Below are positions 7,887 to 16,208 of a stretch of DNA of 49,892 nucleotides, piece after piece. How positions within the stretch are numbered: the first letter of the stretch is position 1; the number at the start of each line of letters is the position of its first letter. Made by a program: the position numbers and the translations under genes. The DNA is from an uncultured Geobacter sp. (GTDB taxonomy: Bacteria; Desulfobacterota; Desulfuromonadia; Geobacterales; Geobacteraceae): positions 1-49,892 of the forward strand of contig CAIYDQ010000181.1 in the NCBI GenBank assembly GCA_903925075.1, read 5' to 3'. The notes below the pieces were generated by a model. That model made no database searches. It was not told where the DNA came from and saw only the letters and a program-made list of their open reading frames with translations.

Positions 7887-10800
7887 ATGAGCAGAGCTTC
7901 GCTCAGAAAGACGATGCACGCCAACGGCGCCGCCATGATCGCGGTCTGGACCCTTTTCATCCTGGTCCTGGCCGTCTGCACGCTCTACCTGCACCACCTG
8001 GACATCATCAAGGAGGCGCAGAGCGAGGCGCGCGACTATTTCCGGCTGAACCTGACCTACCGCGCCTGGGCCGCGCGCCTGGGCGGGTTGTACGCCCCCG
8101 CGGACCGGGTCGCCTCCAACGCCTATCTGCACGCCTCGCTGCGCGACGTGACCACCACCCAAGGCCTGAAGCTGACCCTGATCAACCCGGCCTACATGAC
8201 GCGCCTGGTTTTCCAGGAGGCTGCTGCAGCCGGCAACCCGGTGATCTGCAAGATCACCAGCCTCAAGCCGCTCAACCCCGACAACGCCGCCGACCCCTGG
8301 GAGCGCGAGGCCCTCACCGCCTTCGAGCGCGGCGCGGACGCGGAACGCTCCCAGCTCGCCCTGCTCAACGGCCGCCCCTATCTCCGTTTCATCTCCCGTT
8401 TCCTGGTGGAGCCGCCCTGCCTGACCTGCCACCAGCAGCAGGGGTACCGGTTGGGCGACGTGCGCGGCGGCATCACCATCGCCATTCCGCTGGCCGGCTA
8501 CTACGCCGCCGAGACCGAAACCCGCCGCAATCTGCTGGGCGGCTACCTGCTGCTCTGGCTGGTGGGGAGCGGCGGCATCGCCGCTTCCTCGCGCCGCCGC
8601 CGCGCCTTTGAAGACCAACTGCGCGCCGGCGAGGAGAAATTCCGCACCGTCTGCGAGTGGACCCGGGACTGGGAATACTGGATCGATCAGCACGGGGCGA
8701 TGATCTACGTATCCCCCTCCTGCCTGGAGCTGACCGGTTACACCCCCGAGGAATTCATGGCCGATCCGGGGTTGACGCACCGCATCGTGCACGCCGAGGA
8801 CCGGTGGGCATTCGATCAGCACCTGCAGGTCCCCCCCGAGAACGGGCACAGTGAAAACGTGGAATTCCGCATCGTGACCCGCGAGGGGACCGAGCGCTGG
8901 ATGCACCACGCCTGCCGGCCGGTGTTTTGCAACGCAGAGTACCGGGGCAACCGCGCCTCCAACCGGGACGTGACCGACCGCAAGTTAGCGGAGCGCGAAC
9001 TCGCCATCCGCGCCGAGCTTTTGAACAGCGTGAGCGACTCGGTGCTGGTGATCGGCCGAAGCGGCGCCATCCTGGACGCCAACGAGACCGCCTGGCGCTC
9101 GCGCGGGTACAGCCGCGCCGAGTTGCTCGGCATGCGTGCCTTCGATCTCGGCGCCGCCTCAGAGTCCGCCCACCTGGCGGAACTCCTCGCGCGCGTCTTC
9201 CAAAAGGGACAGGCCACCTTTCAGACGGAGCACCGTTTGCGGCAGGGGGGCGCGATCTGGGTGGAGATCAACGCGCGCCTGATCGATTACCGCGGCGAGC
9301 AGGCGGTGCTTGGCTGCATCCGCGACATCAGCGACCGCAGACTCACCGAGGAGAGCCTGCGACGTTCGGAGCGCCTGAACGCCTCCATCAACCGCATCTC
9401 CGCCTTTCTCTCCAGCCGCAGCGATCAGCAGATGTACCAGGAGCTGCTCGGCACCATGCTCGACATCATGGAGAGCCCGGTAGGCCTCGCCGGCTACCTG
9501 GACGAAAACGGCGCCCTCATCTGCCCCTCTCCGCTTGGCGGCGGCTGGAGCCGCGACGCGTCGCGGCAAGCCGACGCGCACTTCCCCCCCGAGGTCTGGA
9601 GCGGGAGCATCTGGGGCGAGGCGCTGGAGAGCGGGGAGGCGCGCTACAGCAACGAGCCGCAAACGGTCCCGGCCGGCCACGCGGCGATCGAGCGCTGCCT
9701 GGCCGTGCCGCTCATGGGCCAGCAGGGAGCCATCGGCCTGTTGATGGTGGCCAACGCCGCCAGGGACTACCACGACGACGACCTGGAGATGCTGACCGCC
9801 ATAGGGGTGCAGGTCGCGCCTGTTTTACAGGCTAGGCGCGAACAACAGCAGACGGCGGCGGCGCTCAAAGAGAACGAGAGCAAGCTACGGGTGATCTTCG
9901 ACGTCATCCCGGCGGGAATCATCCAGGTGGACGAGACGGAAACGGTGACCTTCGCCAACCAGCGCATGGCCCAGATGCTGGGCAGAACCATGGAGGAGCT
10001 GCTCGGCTCAAGCTACCGCTCCCATGTCTGGCCCGAAGAGGTCGAGCCGGCCCGGGAGGCCCTGCGGCAACTGCTGGAGGGAAAGATCGACAGCATGCAC
10101 GCCGAACGGCACTACCGGCGCAAGGACGGCAGCGGTTTCTGGGGATACCTGAGCGGACAAAGACTGACCGGGCCGGATCTGAAGCACCCCGTGCTGGTCG
10201 GAACGGTCTCGGACCTGACCCAGCTGAAGTCCGCGGAAGAGAAGCGGCACAAAAGCGAGCAGCAGATGCTGCACGTGCAGAAGCTGGAAAGCCTGGGCGT
10301 CCTGGCAGGCGGCATCGCCCACGACTTCAACAACATCCTGCTCGCCATCCTGGGCAACGCCAGCCTGGCGCTGCACCGGGTCAGCGCCGGGTCGGAGCTC
10401 GAGCAGCACCTGCAGCAGATCGAGAAGGCCGCGGAGAAAGCCGCCGACCTGGCCCGCCAGATGCTCGCCTACTCGGGCAAAGGACGCTTCGTGCTCGAGG
10501 CGCTCGACCTGAACCGGCTCGTGCGGGAGATGGGAACCATGCTGGAGATCTCCATCAGCAAGAAGGCCGTGCTGCGCTGGCACCTGGCCCCGGAGCTGCC
10601 GACCATCGTGGCCGACGCCACCCAGCTGCGCCAGATCGTCATGAATCTCGCCATCAACGCCTCGGAAGCGATCGGCGAGGCCAGCGGCGTGATCTCCATC
10701 GCCACCGGCTGCCGCAACTGCGACCGGGGCTACCTGGCGGAAACCTGGTTGAACGACGACCTTCCCGAGGGGCCGTACGTCTTCCTCGAGGTCTCCGACA

Positions 10801-11399
10801 CCGGGTGCGGCATGCCCGCCGGCACCGTGGAAAGGATCTTCGAGCCCTTCTTCACCACCAAATTCACCGGCCGCGGCCTGGGCATGGCCGCGATCCTCGG
10901 TATCGTGCGCGGCCACAAGGGGGCCATCAAGGTGTACAGCGAGCCGGGCAACGGCTCCACCTTCAAGGTGTACTTCCCGGCGAGCGTGCTGCCGGCCGAG
11001 CAAAGGGAGACGGCCACGGGCGACGACGACTGGCGGGGAGAAGGGACCATCCTGCTGGTGGACGACGAAGAGACCATCCGCAGCGTGGCCTCGGAGATGC
11101 TGAGGGAGATGGGCTTCAACGTCTTGACCGCCGTCGACGGCAAGGAGGCGCTGCAACTGTACCAGTCGAGAAAGGACGAGATCGCCCTGGTGCTGATGGA
11201 TCTGAACATGCCGCGATTAAACGGCGAAGAGGCCTTCCACGAGATGCGCCGGATGAACGCGAAGGTGCGGGTGATCCTGTCCAGCGGCTTCAGCGAGCAG
11301 GAGGTGACCCGAAAGTTCCTGGGGCAGGGTCTGGCGGGATTCGTGCAAAAGCCGTACACCCTCAGCACCCTGAGGGAGGCGATGAGCCGGCTTTTTTAG
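7887..11399 (+). CDS. Hybrid histidine kinase with periplasmic haem-c (DUF3365) sensor
   Basis: A 1170-residue membrane sensor. Order: a membrane segment at about 15-36; a periplasmic DUF3365/Tll0287-like domain with a haem site C178-L-T-C181-H182; a second membrane segment at about 211-232; PAS domains around 245-370 and 375-490; a GAF domain around 500-655; another PAS domain around 665-785; HisKA with GGIAHDFNN (H812); HATPase_c with NLAINASEA, DTGCGM and GRGLGMA boxes; and a C-terminal receiver with phospho-acceptor D1105 in LMDLNMP. The haem suggests redox, NO, CO or oxygen sensing, though the ligand is not deducible. The start at 7887 has TGAGGAGC upstream, 27 bases after the chemoreceptor stop. 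The receiver end could pass phosphate on to the CheY-like protein downstream. Confidence 0.93.
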   Translation: MSRASLRKTMHANGAAMIAVWTLFILVLAVCTLYLHHLDIIKEAQSEARDYFRLNLTYRAWAARLGGLYAPADRVASNAYLHASLRDVTTTQGLKLTLINPAYMTRLVFQEAAAAGNPVICKITSLKPLNPDNAADPWEREALTAFERGADAERSQLALLNGRPYLRFISRFLVEPPCLTCHQQQGYRLGDVRGGITIAIPLAGYYAAETETRRNLLGGYLLLWLVGSGGIAASSRRRRAFEDQLRAGEEKFRTVCEWTRDWEYWIDQHGAMIYVSPSCLELTGYTPEEFMADPGLTHRIVHAEDRWAFDQHLQVPPENGHSENVEFRIVTREGTERWMHHACRPVFCNAEYRGNRASNRDVTDRKLAERELAIRAELLNSVSDSVLVIGRSGAILDANETAWRSRGYSRAELLGMRAFDLGAASESAHLAELLARVFQKGQATFQTEHRLRQGGAIWVEINARLIDYRGEQAVLGCIRDISDRRLTEESLRRSERLNASINRISAFLSSRSDQQMYQELLGTMLDIMESPVGLAGYLDENGALICPSPLGGGWSRDASRQADAHFPPEVWSGSIWGEALESGEARYSNEPQTVPAGHAAIERCLAVPLMGQQGAIGLLMVANAARDYHDDDLEMLTAIGVQVAPVLQARREQQQTAAALKENESKLRVIFDVIPAGIIQVDETETVTFANQRMAQMLGRTMEELLGSSYRSHVWPEEVEPAREALRQLLEGKIDSMHAERHYRRKDGSGFWGYLSGQRLTGPDLKHPVLVGTVSDLTQLKSAEEKRHKSEQQMLHVQKLESLGVLAGGIAHDFNNILLAILGNASLALHRVSAGSELEQHLQQIEKAAEKAADLARQMLAYSGKGRFVLEALDLNRLVREMGTMLEISISKKAVLRWHLAPELPTIVADATQLRQIVMNLAINASEAIGEASGVISIATGCRNCDRGYLAETWLNDDLPEGPYVFLEVSDTGCGMPAGTVERIFEPFFTTKFTGRGLGMAAILGIVRGHKGAIKVYSEPGNGSTFKVYFPASVLPAEQRETATGDDDWRGEGTILLVDDEETIRSVASEMLREMGFNVLTAVDGKEALQLYQSRKDEIALVLMDLNMPRLNGEEAFHEMRRMNAKVRVILSSGFSEQEVTRKFLGQGLAGFVQKPYTLSTLREAMSRLF

Positions 11400-11539
11400 C
11401 GGTAGCTTGGCCGGCGCCTTTGCTCCGGCCGCACAAAAAAACAAAAAAGCTAAAATTCATCTTTTAATTAAACTTGCGGTGCGATATGATGCGCAGCTTG
11501 GCAGGCAGGGAATCAGATTACGCATAACGGACAAGGCGG

Positions 11540-11911
11540 ATGATCACCAAAATACTGATAGTCGACGATTCGCCCATCTCCAGGAGGATGCTGAAAAGCT
11601 GCATCCCCAAGGACATGGGCTACGAGTTCCACGAAGCGGGCGACGGCCTGGAAGGCTTCAACCAGTACAAGGCGCTGGTGCCGGACGTCACCTTCATGGA
11701 CCTGACCATGCCGGTCATGGACGGGGCCGCCTCCCTGCAGGAGATCCTCAAATTCGACCCGCTGGCGGTGGTCATCGTCTCCACGGCGGACGTGCAGGCC
11801 AAATCCCTGGCCAACGTGCTGGACATCGGAGCCTTCATGGTGCTGAAAAAGCCGCCGACCAAGGAAGGCATCGCCGAAGCGCTGGCCAAGGCCGCGGAGC
11901 ATTTACGGTGA
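11540..11911 (+). CDS. CheY-like single-domain response regulator
   Basis: A 123-residue receiver domain and nothing else. The acidic pocket is ILIVDD (D9, D10), the phospho-acceptor is D54 in TFMDLTMPVMDG, the switch Ser/Thr is in VIVSTAD (about 80-84), and the conserved Lys is in LKKPP. It lacks an output domain, so it acts by protein contact, at a flagellar motor, a partner enzyme or as a phosphate relay. The stop codon overlaps the GTG of the CheC-like gene, which implies that regulator and phosphatase are made together. Confidence 0.92.
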   Translation: MITKILIVDDSPISRRMLKSCIPKDMGYEFHEAGDGLEGFNQYKALVPDVTFMDLTMPVMDGAASLQEILKFDPLAVVIVSTADVQAKSLANVLDIGAFMVLKKPPTKEGIAEALAKAAEHLR

Positions 11912-12546
11912 CCCAAGAGAAGCTGATAACCGAAGAAGAAACAGATATCCTGCAAGAGATCATGAACATCGCCTTCGGCAAGGCCGCCGCCGACCTCGCC
12001 GAGATCATCAACATCTTCGTGCAGTTGAGCGTGCCGATGATAGCCCTGGTGAAGGCGGTCGACCTCCCCGACTATCTGAAGCACGAGATGAAAAGCGGCC
12101 AACGCATCAGCATCATCGAGCAGAACTTCTGGGGCGAGTTCAAGGGGAGCGCCTTCCTGGTGTTCCAATCCGGAGCCGGCAAGGAGCTGATCTCCCTTTT
12201 GGGAAGCGACCTGGACAGCTCCTTCGAAGCCGAGTCGGTGGAAGTGCTGGAGCGGGAAACCTTGATGGAAGTCGGCAACATCCTGATCGGCGCCTGCGTC
12301 GGCAAGGTGGCGGAGCTGCTGCAGGACGTGGTGACCTATTCGCCGCCGCGGGTGATCGTGGAGAACAACCCCAACGACGCCATCCCGCAGAGCCTGTTCG
12401 ACCCCTCCTACACCGCCATAGTTCTCAAGACCCTTTTTTGCTTCAACGAGCGCGACGTGAACGGCCTGCTGTTTCTGGTGACCAGCCAGGAGTCGATCGG
12501 CTGGCTGAAGCAGGCGCTTAGCGCGTTCATGGAACAATATGAGTGA
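11908..12546 (+). CDS. CheC-like chemotaxis phosphatase
   Basis: A 212-residue protein of the CheC/CheX family, which dephosphorylates CheY-type receivers. Two copies of the active-site helix are visible: ILQEIMNIAFGKAAADLAEI near residues 14-33, and LMEVGNILIGACVGKVAELL in the second half. Each keeps the E-x2-N pair that positions the attacking water, so both sites may be active as in CheC. The GTG start at 11908 overlaps the TGA of the receiver gene by three bases, and the end overlaps the diguanylate cyclase start by eight bases. The frame stays open upstream to 11407, but that part lies across the receiver gene and is not used. Confidence 0.85.
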   Translation: MTQEKLITEEETDILQEIMNIAFGKAAADLAEIINIFVQLSVPMIALVKAVDLPDYLKHEMKSGQRISIIEQNFWGEFKGSAFLVFQSGAGKELISLLGSDLDSSFEAESVEVLERETLMEVGNILIGACVGKVAELLQDVVTYSPPRVIVENNPNDAIPQSLFDPSYTAIVLKTLFCFNERDVNGLLFLVTSQESIGWLKQALSAFMEQYE

Positions 12547-13483
12547 GTTGCAGCAGATTTTCGATACGGTGAACATCGGCCTGGTGGTCATGGACCGGCA
12601 GCTGCGCGTCACCCAATGGAACCGCTGGATGTACCAGCACAGCGGCATCGCCGCCGAAGCCATCGTCGGCTCGTCGATCTTCGACCATTTCCCCCAATTG
12701 AACACGCCCGGGTTCCAGAAGAACTGCAAGGCCGTGCTGGCCTTCGGCAACTTCTCCTTTTTTTCCCAAAAGCTGCACCGCTACCTGTTCCCGTTCAAGC
12801 CGGTCGGCTCCTTCGGCGCCAAATTCGAGCAGATGCAGCAAAGCTGCACCATGGGGCCGTTACGAGGCGACGACAACGCCATCAACGCCATCTTCATCGT
12901 CGTGCAGGACGTCACCGAGCTTGCCACCTACGAGCAGAAGATGACCGAGATGAGCATCAAGGACGGGCTGACCGGCATCTTCAACCGGAGACATTTCGAG
13001 AGCCGATTGGCCGCGGAATGCGAGCGGCACCAGAGATACGGCAGGGAGCTGTCGCTTTTGATGATCGACATAGACTTTTTCAAGGCCATCAACGACGGCT
13101 ACGGGCACCAGTGCGGCGACCACGTGTTGAAGAGCGTGTCGGCGGCGCTGGCGTCCGGCATCAGGACCAGCGACAACCTGGCGAGGTACGGCGGCGAGGA
13201 ATTTTGTTGCCTGCTTCCCGAGACCGGGCTGACGAGCGCGGCGGCGCTGGCGGAGCTGTTGCGAAAGCGGGTGGAGGGGGCGACCCTGAGCCATGAGTCG
13301 GATGAGATCAAAGTCACCATCAGTCTCGGGGTATCCGAGCTGGCGGCGGACGACACCCCGCATCGGCTGTTGAAGCGGGCGGACGAAGCCCTCTACCGGG
13401 CCAAGAAAGCCGGCAGGAACAGGGTGGAGTTGCAGGAAGGCGTCAACCCTCAAGTTCCCGAATTCGAAAGCGCGCCGGCGTGA
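12539..13483 (+). CDS. PAS-GGDEF diguanylate cyclase
   Basis: A 314-residue soluble protein made of an N-terminal PAS domain (about 1-130, MSELQQIFDTVNIGLVVMD) and a GGDEF domain (140-300). It condenses two GTP to c-di-GMP. The signature is G218-G-E-E-F222. The inhibitory I-site R209-T-S-D212 lies exactly five residues before it, so product inhibition is expected. The guanine-contact residues N185 and D194 (FKAINDGYGHQCGD) are both canonical. The Asp is replaced in the Geobacter Hypr enzymes that make cGAMP, so c-di-GMP is predicted. It is the last gene of the cheW-to-GGDEF block and its start overlaps the CheC-like gene. Confidence 0.93.
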   Translation: MSELQQIFDTVNIGLVVMDRQLRVTQWNRWMYQHSGIAAEAIVGSSIFDHFPQLNTPGFQKNCKAVLAFGNFSFFSQKLHRYLFPFKPVGSFGAKFEQMQQSCTMGPLRGDDNAINAIFIVVQDVTELATYEQKMTEMSIKDGLTGIFNRRHFESRLAAECERHQRYGRELSLLMIDIDFFKAINDGYGHQCGDHVLKSVSAALASGIRTSDNLARYGGEEFCCLLPETGLTSAAALAELLRKRVEGATLSHESDEIKVTISLGVSELAADDTPHRLLKRADEALYRAKKAGRNRVELQEGVNPQVPEFESAPA

Positions 13484-13592
13484 AAGCCGCGCCGCGACAC
13501 CCCTGAATACCCCCCCTCCCCTCCCCGCTTCGCCTGCTGCCGCCGAAGTAGTTCCACCCCGCAACTCTCATTACCATTGCAGCGCGATCCCC

Positions 13593-14498
13593 TCAGAAAC
13601 GGGCGTGACAGGCGATTTGCAACGAAGGAAGAGGGGAGCTGCTGGGACTTATGCGCTGATCGAAAAAATCCCAGGTCCGGTAAAGCACATACCCCGCCTC
13701 GGCTTCCAGAGTCAGATTGGGGCGAGCCTTCCAAGCGAAACCCGGACCCGCGTGCACCTCGGTGTAATCGAGCGTGGCGTGATTGAGTTGAGGAAGACCG
13801 CGCTCGTCGCCGAAACGATCGCCGACCACGTAGGTCCCGGCCAATATCCCGACCCCGAAGTACGCCTGGAGCCTGTCGGTCAGGTCGTACTCAAGACGCG
13901 GATTGGGCAGTTGCAGATCCAGGGTCCAGACGTCGCTGAACTTCCAGCGGACGCCGGCCACCGGAAACACGGGATATTGGCTCCGGGCGTCGACGCGCAG
14001 GCCGAAGAACCACTGCAGGTCCGCGTCGATCAGGTAGGCGAATCCCATCACCAGCGGCGCGTCGAAGCGCCGCCAACTGGGCCGGCTTAAATCGCCGTAC
14101 AGCCCCGGGTGCAGTTCGGCGCGCATGAGCCACTGCTCGCCCAGTTGATAATCGAATCCCACTACGGCGTTGACCTGTTGCAGGGTGTCCGGCTCCTCGA
14201 CATGCCGCCGCTGCGTGAACGAGAACCGCTGCCACTCGGCGCCGACCCGCAGCAGCAGGTCTTTGTTTAGTTGCGGCGAGACCACGTATTTGAGATCGGC
14301 ATTGAGTTCGCCGACCGGGCTTACGTGCAGGTTGTCCCGGAGAGTCGTCGCTCTCCCGACGGAACCGAGCGAGGCGTCGAGTTCCTGGAAGACGGCCATC
14401 GGTTCGGCGGCCGAAACCGCTGACGGCAGCGCCGGCAGCGCCAGCAGCGTCGCCAGCAGCGAGGCCTGCAAGCAGGTATGGAAAAGGCTTTTTTTCAT
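13593..14498 (-). CDS. Outer-membrane beta-barrel protein (DUF6268-like)
   Basis: A 301-residue protein. A cleavable signal peptide (MKKSLFHTCLQASLLATLLA, then ...SAVSAAEP) is followed by alternating polar and hydrophobic strands rich in Tyr, Trp and Phe. The chain ends in Phe (HARF), as expected for a BAM-inserted outer-membrane barrel. Segments such as NADLKYVVSPQLNKDLLLRVGAEWQRFSF resemble the DUF6268 family. Function is unknown. The ATG at 14498 is chosen because it begins the signal peptide; the longer open frame is not secretory. It starts 33 bases after the exported-protein gene upstream, so the two probably form an operon. Confidence 0.75.
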   Translation of the reverse strand: MKKSLFHTCLQASLLATLLALPALPSAVSAAEPMAVFQELDASLGSVGRATTLRDNLHVSPVGELNADLKYVVSPQLNKDLLLRVGAEWQRFSFTQRRHVEEPDTLQQVNAVVGFDYQLGEQWLMRAELHPGLYGDLSRPSWRRFDAPLVMGFAYLIDADLQWFFGLRVDARSQYPVFPVAGVRWKFSDVWTLDLQLPNPRLEYDLTDRLQAYFGVGILAGTYVVGDRFGDERGLPQLNHATLDYTEVHAGPGFAWKARPNLTLEAEAGYVLYRTWDFFDQRISPSSSPLPSLQIACHARF

Positions 14499-14530
14499 AA
14501 GGAGCCCTTTTGGCGCAGACGCGGCGCCCG

Positions 14531-15571
14531 TCACCGGGTTTTGAAACTGTCTTGAAAGCAGTGGACCATTTTCTTGAATTCCAAGAGCATGATGACGCCC
14601 GAGGCGAGACGTTCGATCCCCGTTGCGAACCTGAGCGTGGGAGCCGAGCAGAGCACATCGCTCCAGACAAGGGAGCCGGTCCTGCCGCCGTCGCGGATCG
14701 GCCAGATTTCGTAGAGCGTGGCGGACGTATAATAGGTGCCGCTCACGTAGTATTCGATTTCCAGCCGCTGGTAACGGTCGCCCACCTGCAGGTCGTAAGC
14801 CGCGCCGAGGCTGAGGGTGGCGTGATGGTCGGCCTGGGACATCCTCCAATAGTAAGACGGCCTAAGCGGCGTCGTCCCGGCGGCCCCGCCGACCGCGCCG
14901 GCCCTTTGCAGCAACGTGGCGAATTCGCGTGATATCTCGACCTGTTCCTGCAGCATCGAGCGAACGTGCGCAATCGGGTTTACCGGGGCTATGTCGAAAT
15001 CGTAAGGGAGAGCGCCGGCGAACCCGTTTCGTTGAAAGCCCTGGGCACGCGCGAACAACAAATCGCCCCAACAAGAGCCGGCGGATTTAGGATCTGCGTT
15101 CTTCCCGGCGCAGCGGGCAAGAGTCGCCGCTTCGATCTGGGTGAGGTTTAGTTCGGAAGCGCGCTCCGAGGTGTTCCGGGTCTGGTCCAAAAGCCACTTG
15201 ACCGGGCGCAGGCCCGGGTCGAGGTAGAGGTAGAGACTATTGAATTCGTTGCGGTCGCACGGGTCGTTAAGATCGTGCGACGCATACACCTTGAGCGATG
15301 GACAACTCTTGGCGTCCCAACTCTGGAGCCGTTTGACCGTTTCCGCCGGAGAGGCCGGCACCGCGAAGCAGAGCTGCGACGAGATGCCGTTGGGGAATTT
15401 CATCAAGGGACCGCGTTGGGAGAGGATTTCGCCCTCCAGCAGGCGTTTGACGTCGATCTGCTGAAAATCGCTGAACCTTTTCAGCTCCGAGAGCGAGTCA
15501 GGGCCAAGCGCCGCCCTAACGCCTGACGTGCAGCAGATAATGACCAGCAGAAAGATTACCGACCGCTTCAT
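14531..15571 (-). CDS. Exported protein of unknown function
   Basis: A 346-residue protein that I do not recognise. It begins with a signal peptide (MKRSVIFLLVIICCTSGVRA, cleavage probably after VRA). The mature part has seven Cys residues beyond the signal (for example SSQLCFAV, AKSCPSL, NDPCDRN, LARCAG, GSCWGD, VLCSAP and VHCFQD). The even spread suggests periplasmic disulfides, or at least an oxidising compartment. The centre is mixed helical, and the C-terminal third has many Tyr-rich strands (RLEIEYYVSGTYYTSATLYEI). The ATG at 15571 has GAGAGG upstream; six codons further 5' are also open. It is the first gene of a probable operon with the beta-barrel gene, so a joint envelope role is inferred. 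Confidence 0.6.
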   Translation of the reverse strand: MKRSVIFLLVIICCTSGVRAALGPDSLSELKRFSDFQQIDVKRLLEGEILSQRGPLMKFPNGISSQLCFAVPASPAETVKRLQSWDAKSCPSLKVYASHDLNDPCDRNEFNSLYLYLDPGLRPVKWLLDQTRNTSERASELNLTQIEAATLARCAGKNADPKSAGSCWGDLLFARAQGFQRNGFAGALPYDFDIAPVNPIAHVRSMLQEQVEISREFATLLQRAGAVGGAAGTTPLRPSYYWRMSQADHHATLSLGAAYDLQVGDRYQRLEIEYYVSGTYYTSATLYEIWPIRDGGRTGSLVWSDVLCSAPTLRFATGIERLASGVIMLLEFKKMVHCFQDSFKTR

Positions 15572-15855
15572 GGAAGAAACCTCTCTCACTCTAAATTGGT
15601 GCCACTCCCGGTGTCGGCAAAGCGGCCGACCGGCATTTTTTCGCTTTCATGAGCGCCGAGTTTCCCGCCATAAAGTTTTTAGCACGGAAAATGAAAAAGG
15701 GAAGAGACCACAAGGAAGAAATCGTGGCAGGTCGAGGATCGGCGGAGGCCAAAAAGCCCGGCCTATTTCCATTTTGTATGCAGCATCGCCGGAGGCTGCG
15801 TATCAAGACTTAAAATCGGCCTCTTTGGCTGCATTTGCCCTCTACTTTAGCACTC

Positions 15856-15966
15856 GGCCACTCATGAGAAAATTCGGCCTCAAAGTTCCCAAATTTGCAC
15901 TCATGAGGCCTGTGATCAGATAGTTAAGGCCAAATTCGGCATGCCGAATTTGGCCTTTTTTTAATG
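15856..15966 (+). ncRNA. Candidate small RNA 3' region with two hairpins and an intrinsic terminator
   Basis: Hairpin 1 pairs GGCC(A)CTCATGAG (15856-15868) with CTCATGAGGCC (15900-15910). Hairpin 2 is a perfect 32-base palindrome at 15926-15957, AAGGCCAAATTCGGCA and its complement, followed by seven T on the plus strand. A terminator this strong with no convincing plus-strand gene before it suggests a non-coding transcript starting somewhere in 15600-15850. No clear promoter was found, so the 5' end is unknown. An open frame ends at 15923 but looks non-coding. Confidence 0.4.
15926..15963 (+). terminator. Perfect 32-base palindrome with T-tract
   Basis: The stem is completely self-complementary (15926-15957) and is followed by T on the plus strand and preceded by A only further out. 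It therefore terminates plus-strand transcription, against the direction of both neighbouring minus-strand genes. Confidence 0.85.
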
Positions 15967-16032
15967 ATAGCAGCTAAGCGACCTTATGCCGATGGTGGCA
16001 GTCGCCCTTTTTTTCTTTAGGTGGACAGGTAG

Positions 16033-16149
16033 CTAATGACGATTCGTCCGCTGCTCTTTATGTTTCCGCTTTATGCAGCGGTAATTCCAGATGGTCACGC
16101 CGGTTCCGAGGATGCAAATCCACAAGGCTAAAATAACCCCAACTTCCAT
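16033..16149 (-). CDS. Tiny single-pass membrane protein (38 aa)
   Basis: A 38-codon frame starting MEVGVILALWICILGTGVTI, one hydrophobic segment of about 20 residues, followed by a strongly basic tail (RCIKRKHKEQRTNRH). This is a typical N-out, C-in small membrane protein. The ATG at 16149 has AGGGGGG five bases upstream, better than most genes nearby. It lies 59 bases downstream of the 62-residue membrane protein gene on the same strand and may share its transcript. No family is recognised. Its short length keeps confidence moderate. Confidence 0.5.
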   Translation of the reverse strand: MEVGVILALWICILGTGVTIWNYRCIKRKHKEQRTNRH

Positions 16150-16208
16150 AAGCACCCCCCTAATATTCGGTTAACACTCTACCCAGTATCACATCTTTCC
16201 GCAAGCAC

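Larger units (their letters stand above)
15572..16032. other. Gap between exported-protein gene and small membrane protein gene
   Basis: A 461-base region without a believable gene. It contains the two-hairpin structure and plus-strand terminator at 15856-15963 and several CGGCC-containing short repeats (around 15813, 15853 and 15873). The part from 15580 to 15800 has no structure that I can interpret. Confidence 0.5.

Noticed and set aside
11407-11907. 5' extension of the CheC-like gene
   Set aside because: The open frame runs across the receiver gene in another frame; the GTG overlapping the receiver stop fits the family's N-terminus.
15528-15923. 131-codon plus-strand frame ending just before the palindrome terminator
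   Set aside because: It begins opposite the start of the exported-protein gene, has Arg/Ser-rich unstructured composition and no ribosome-binding site. The region is better explained as a possible non-coding transcript.
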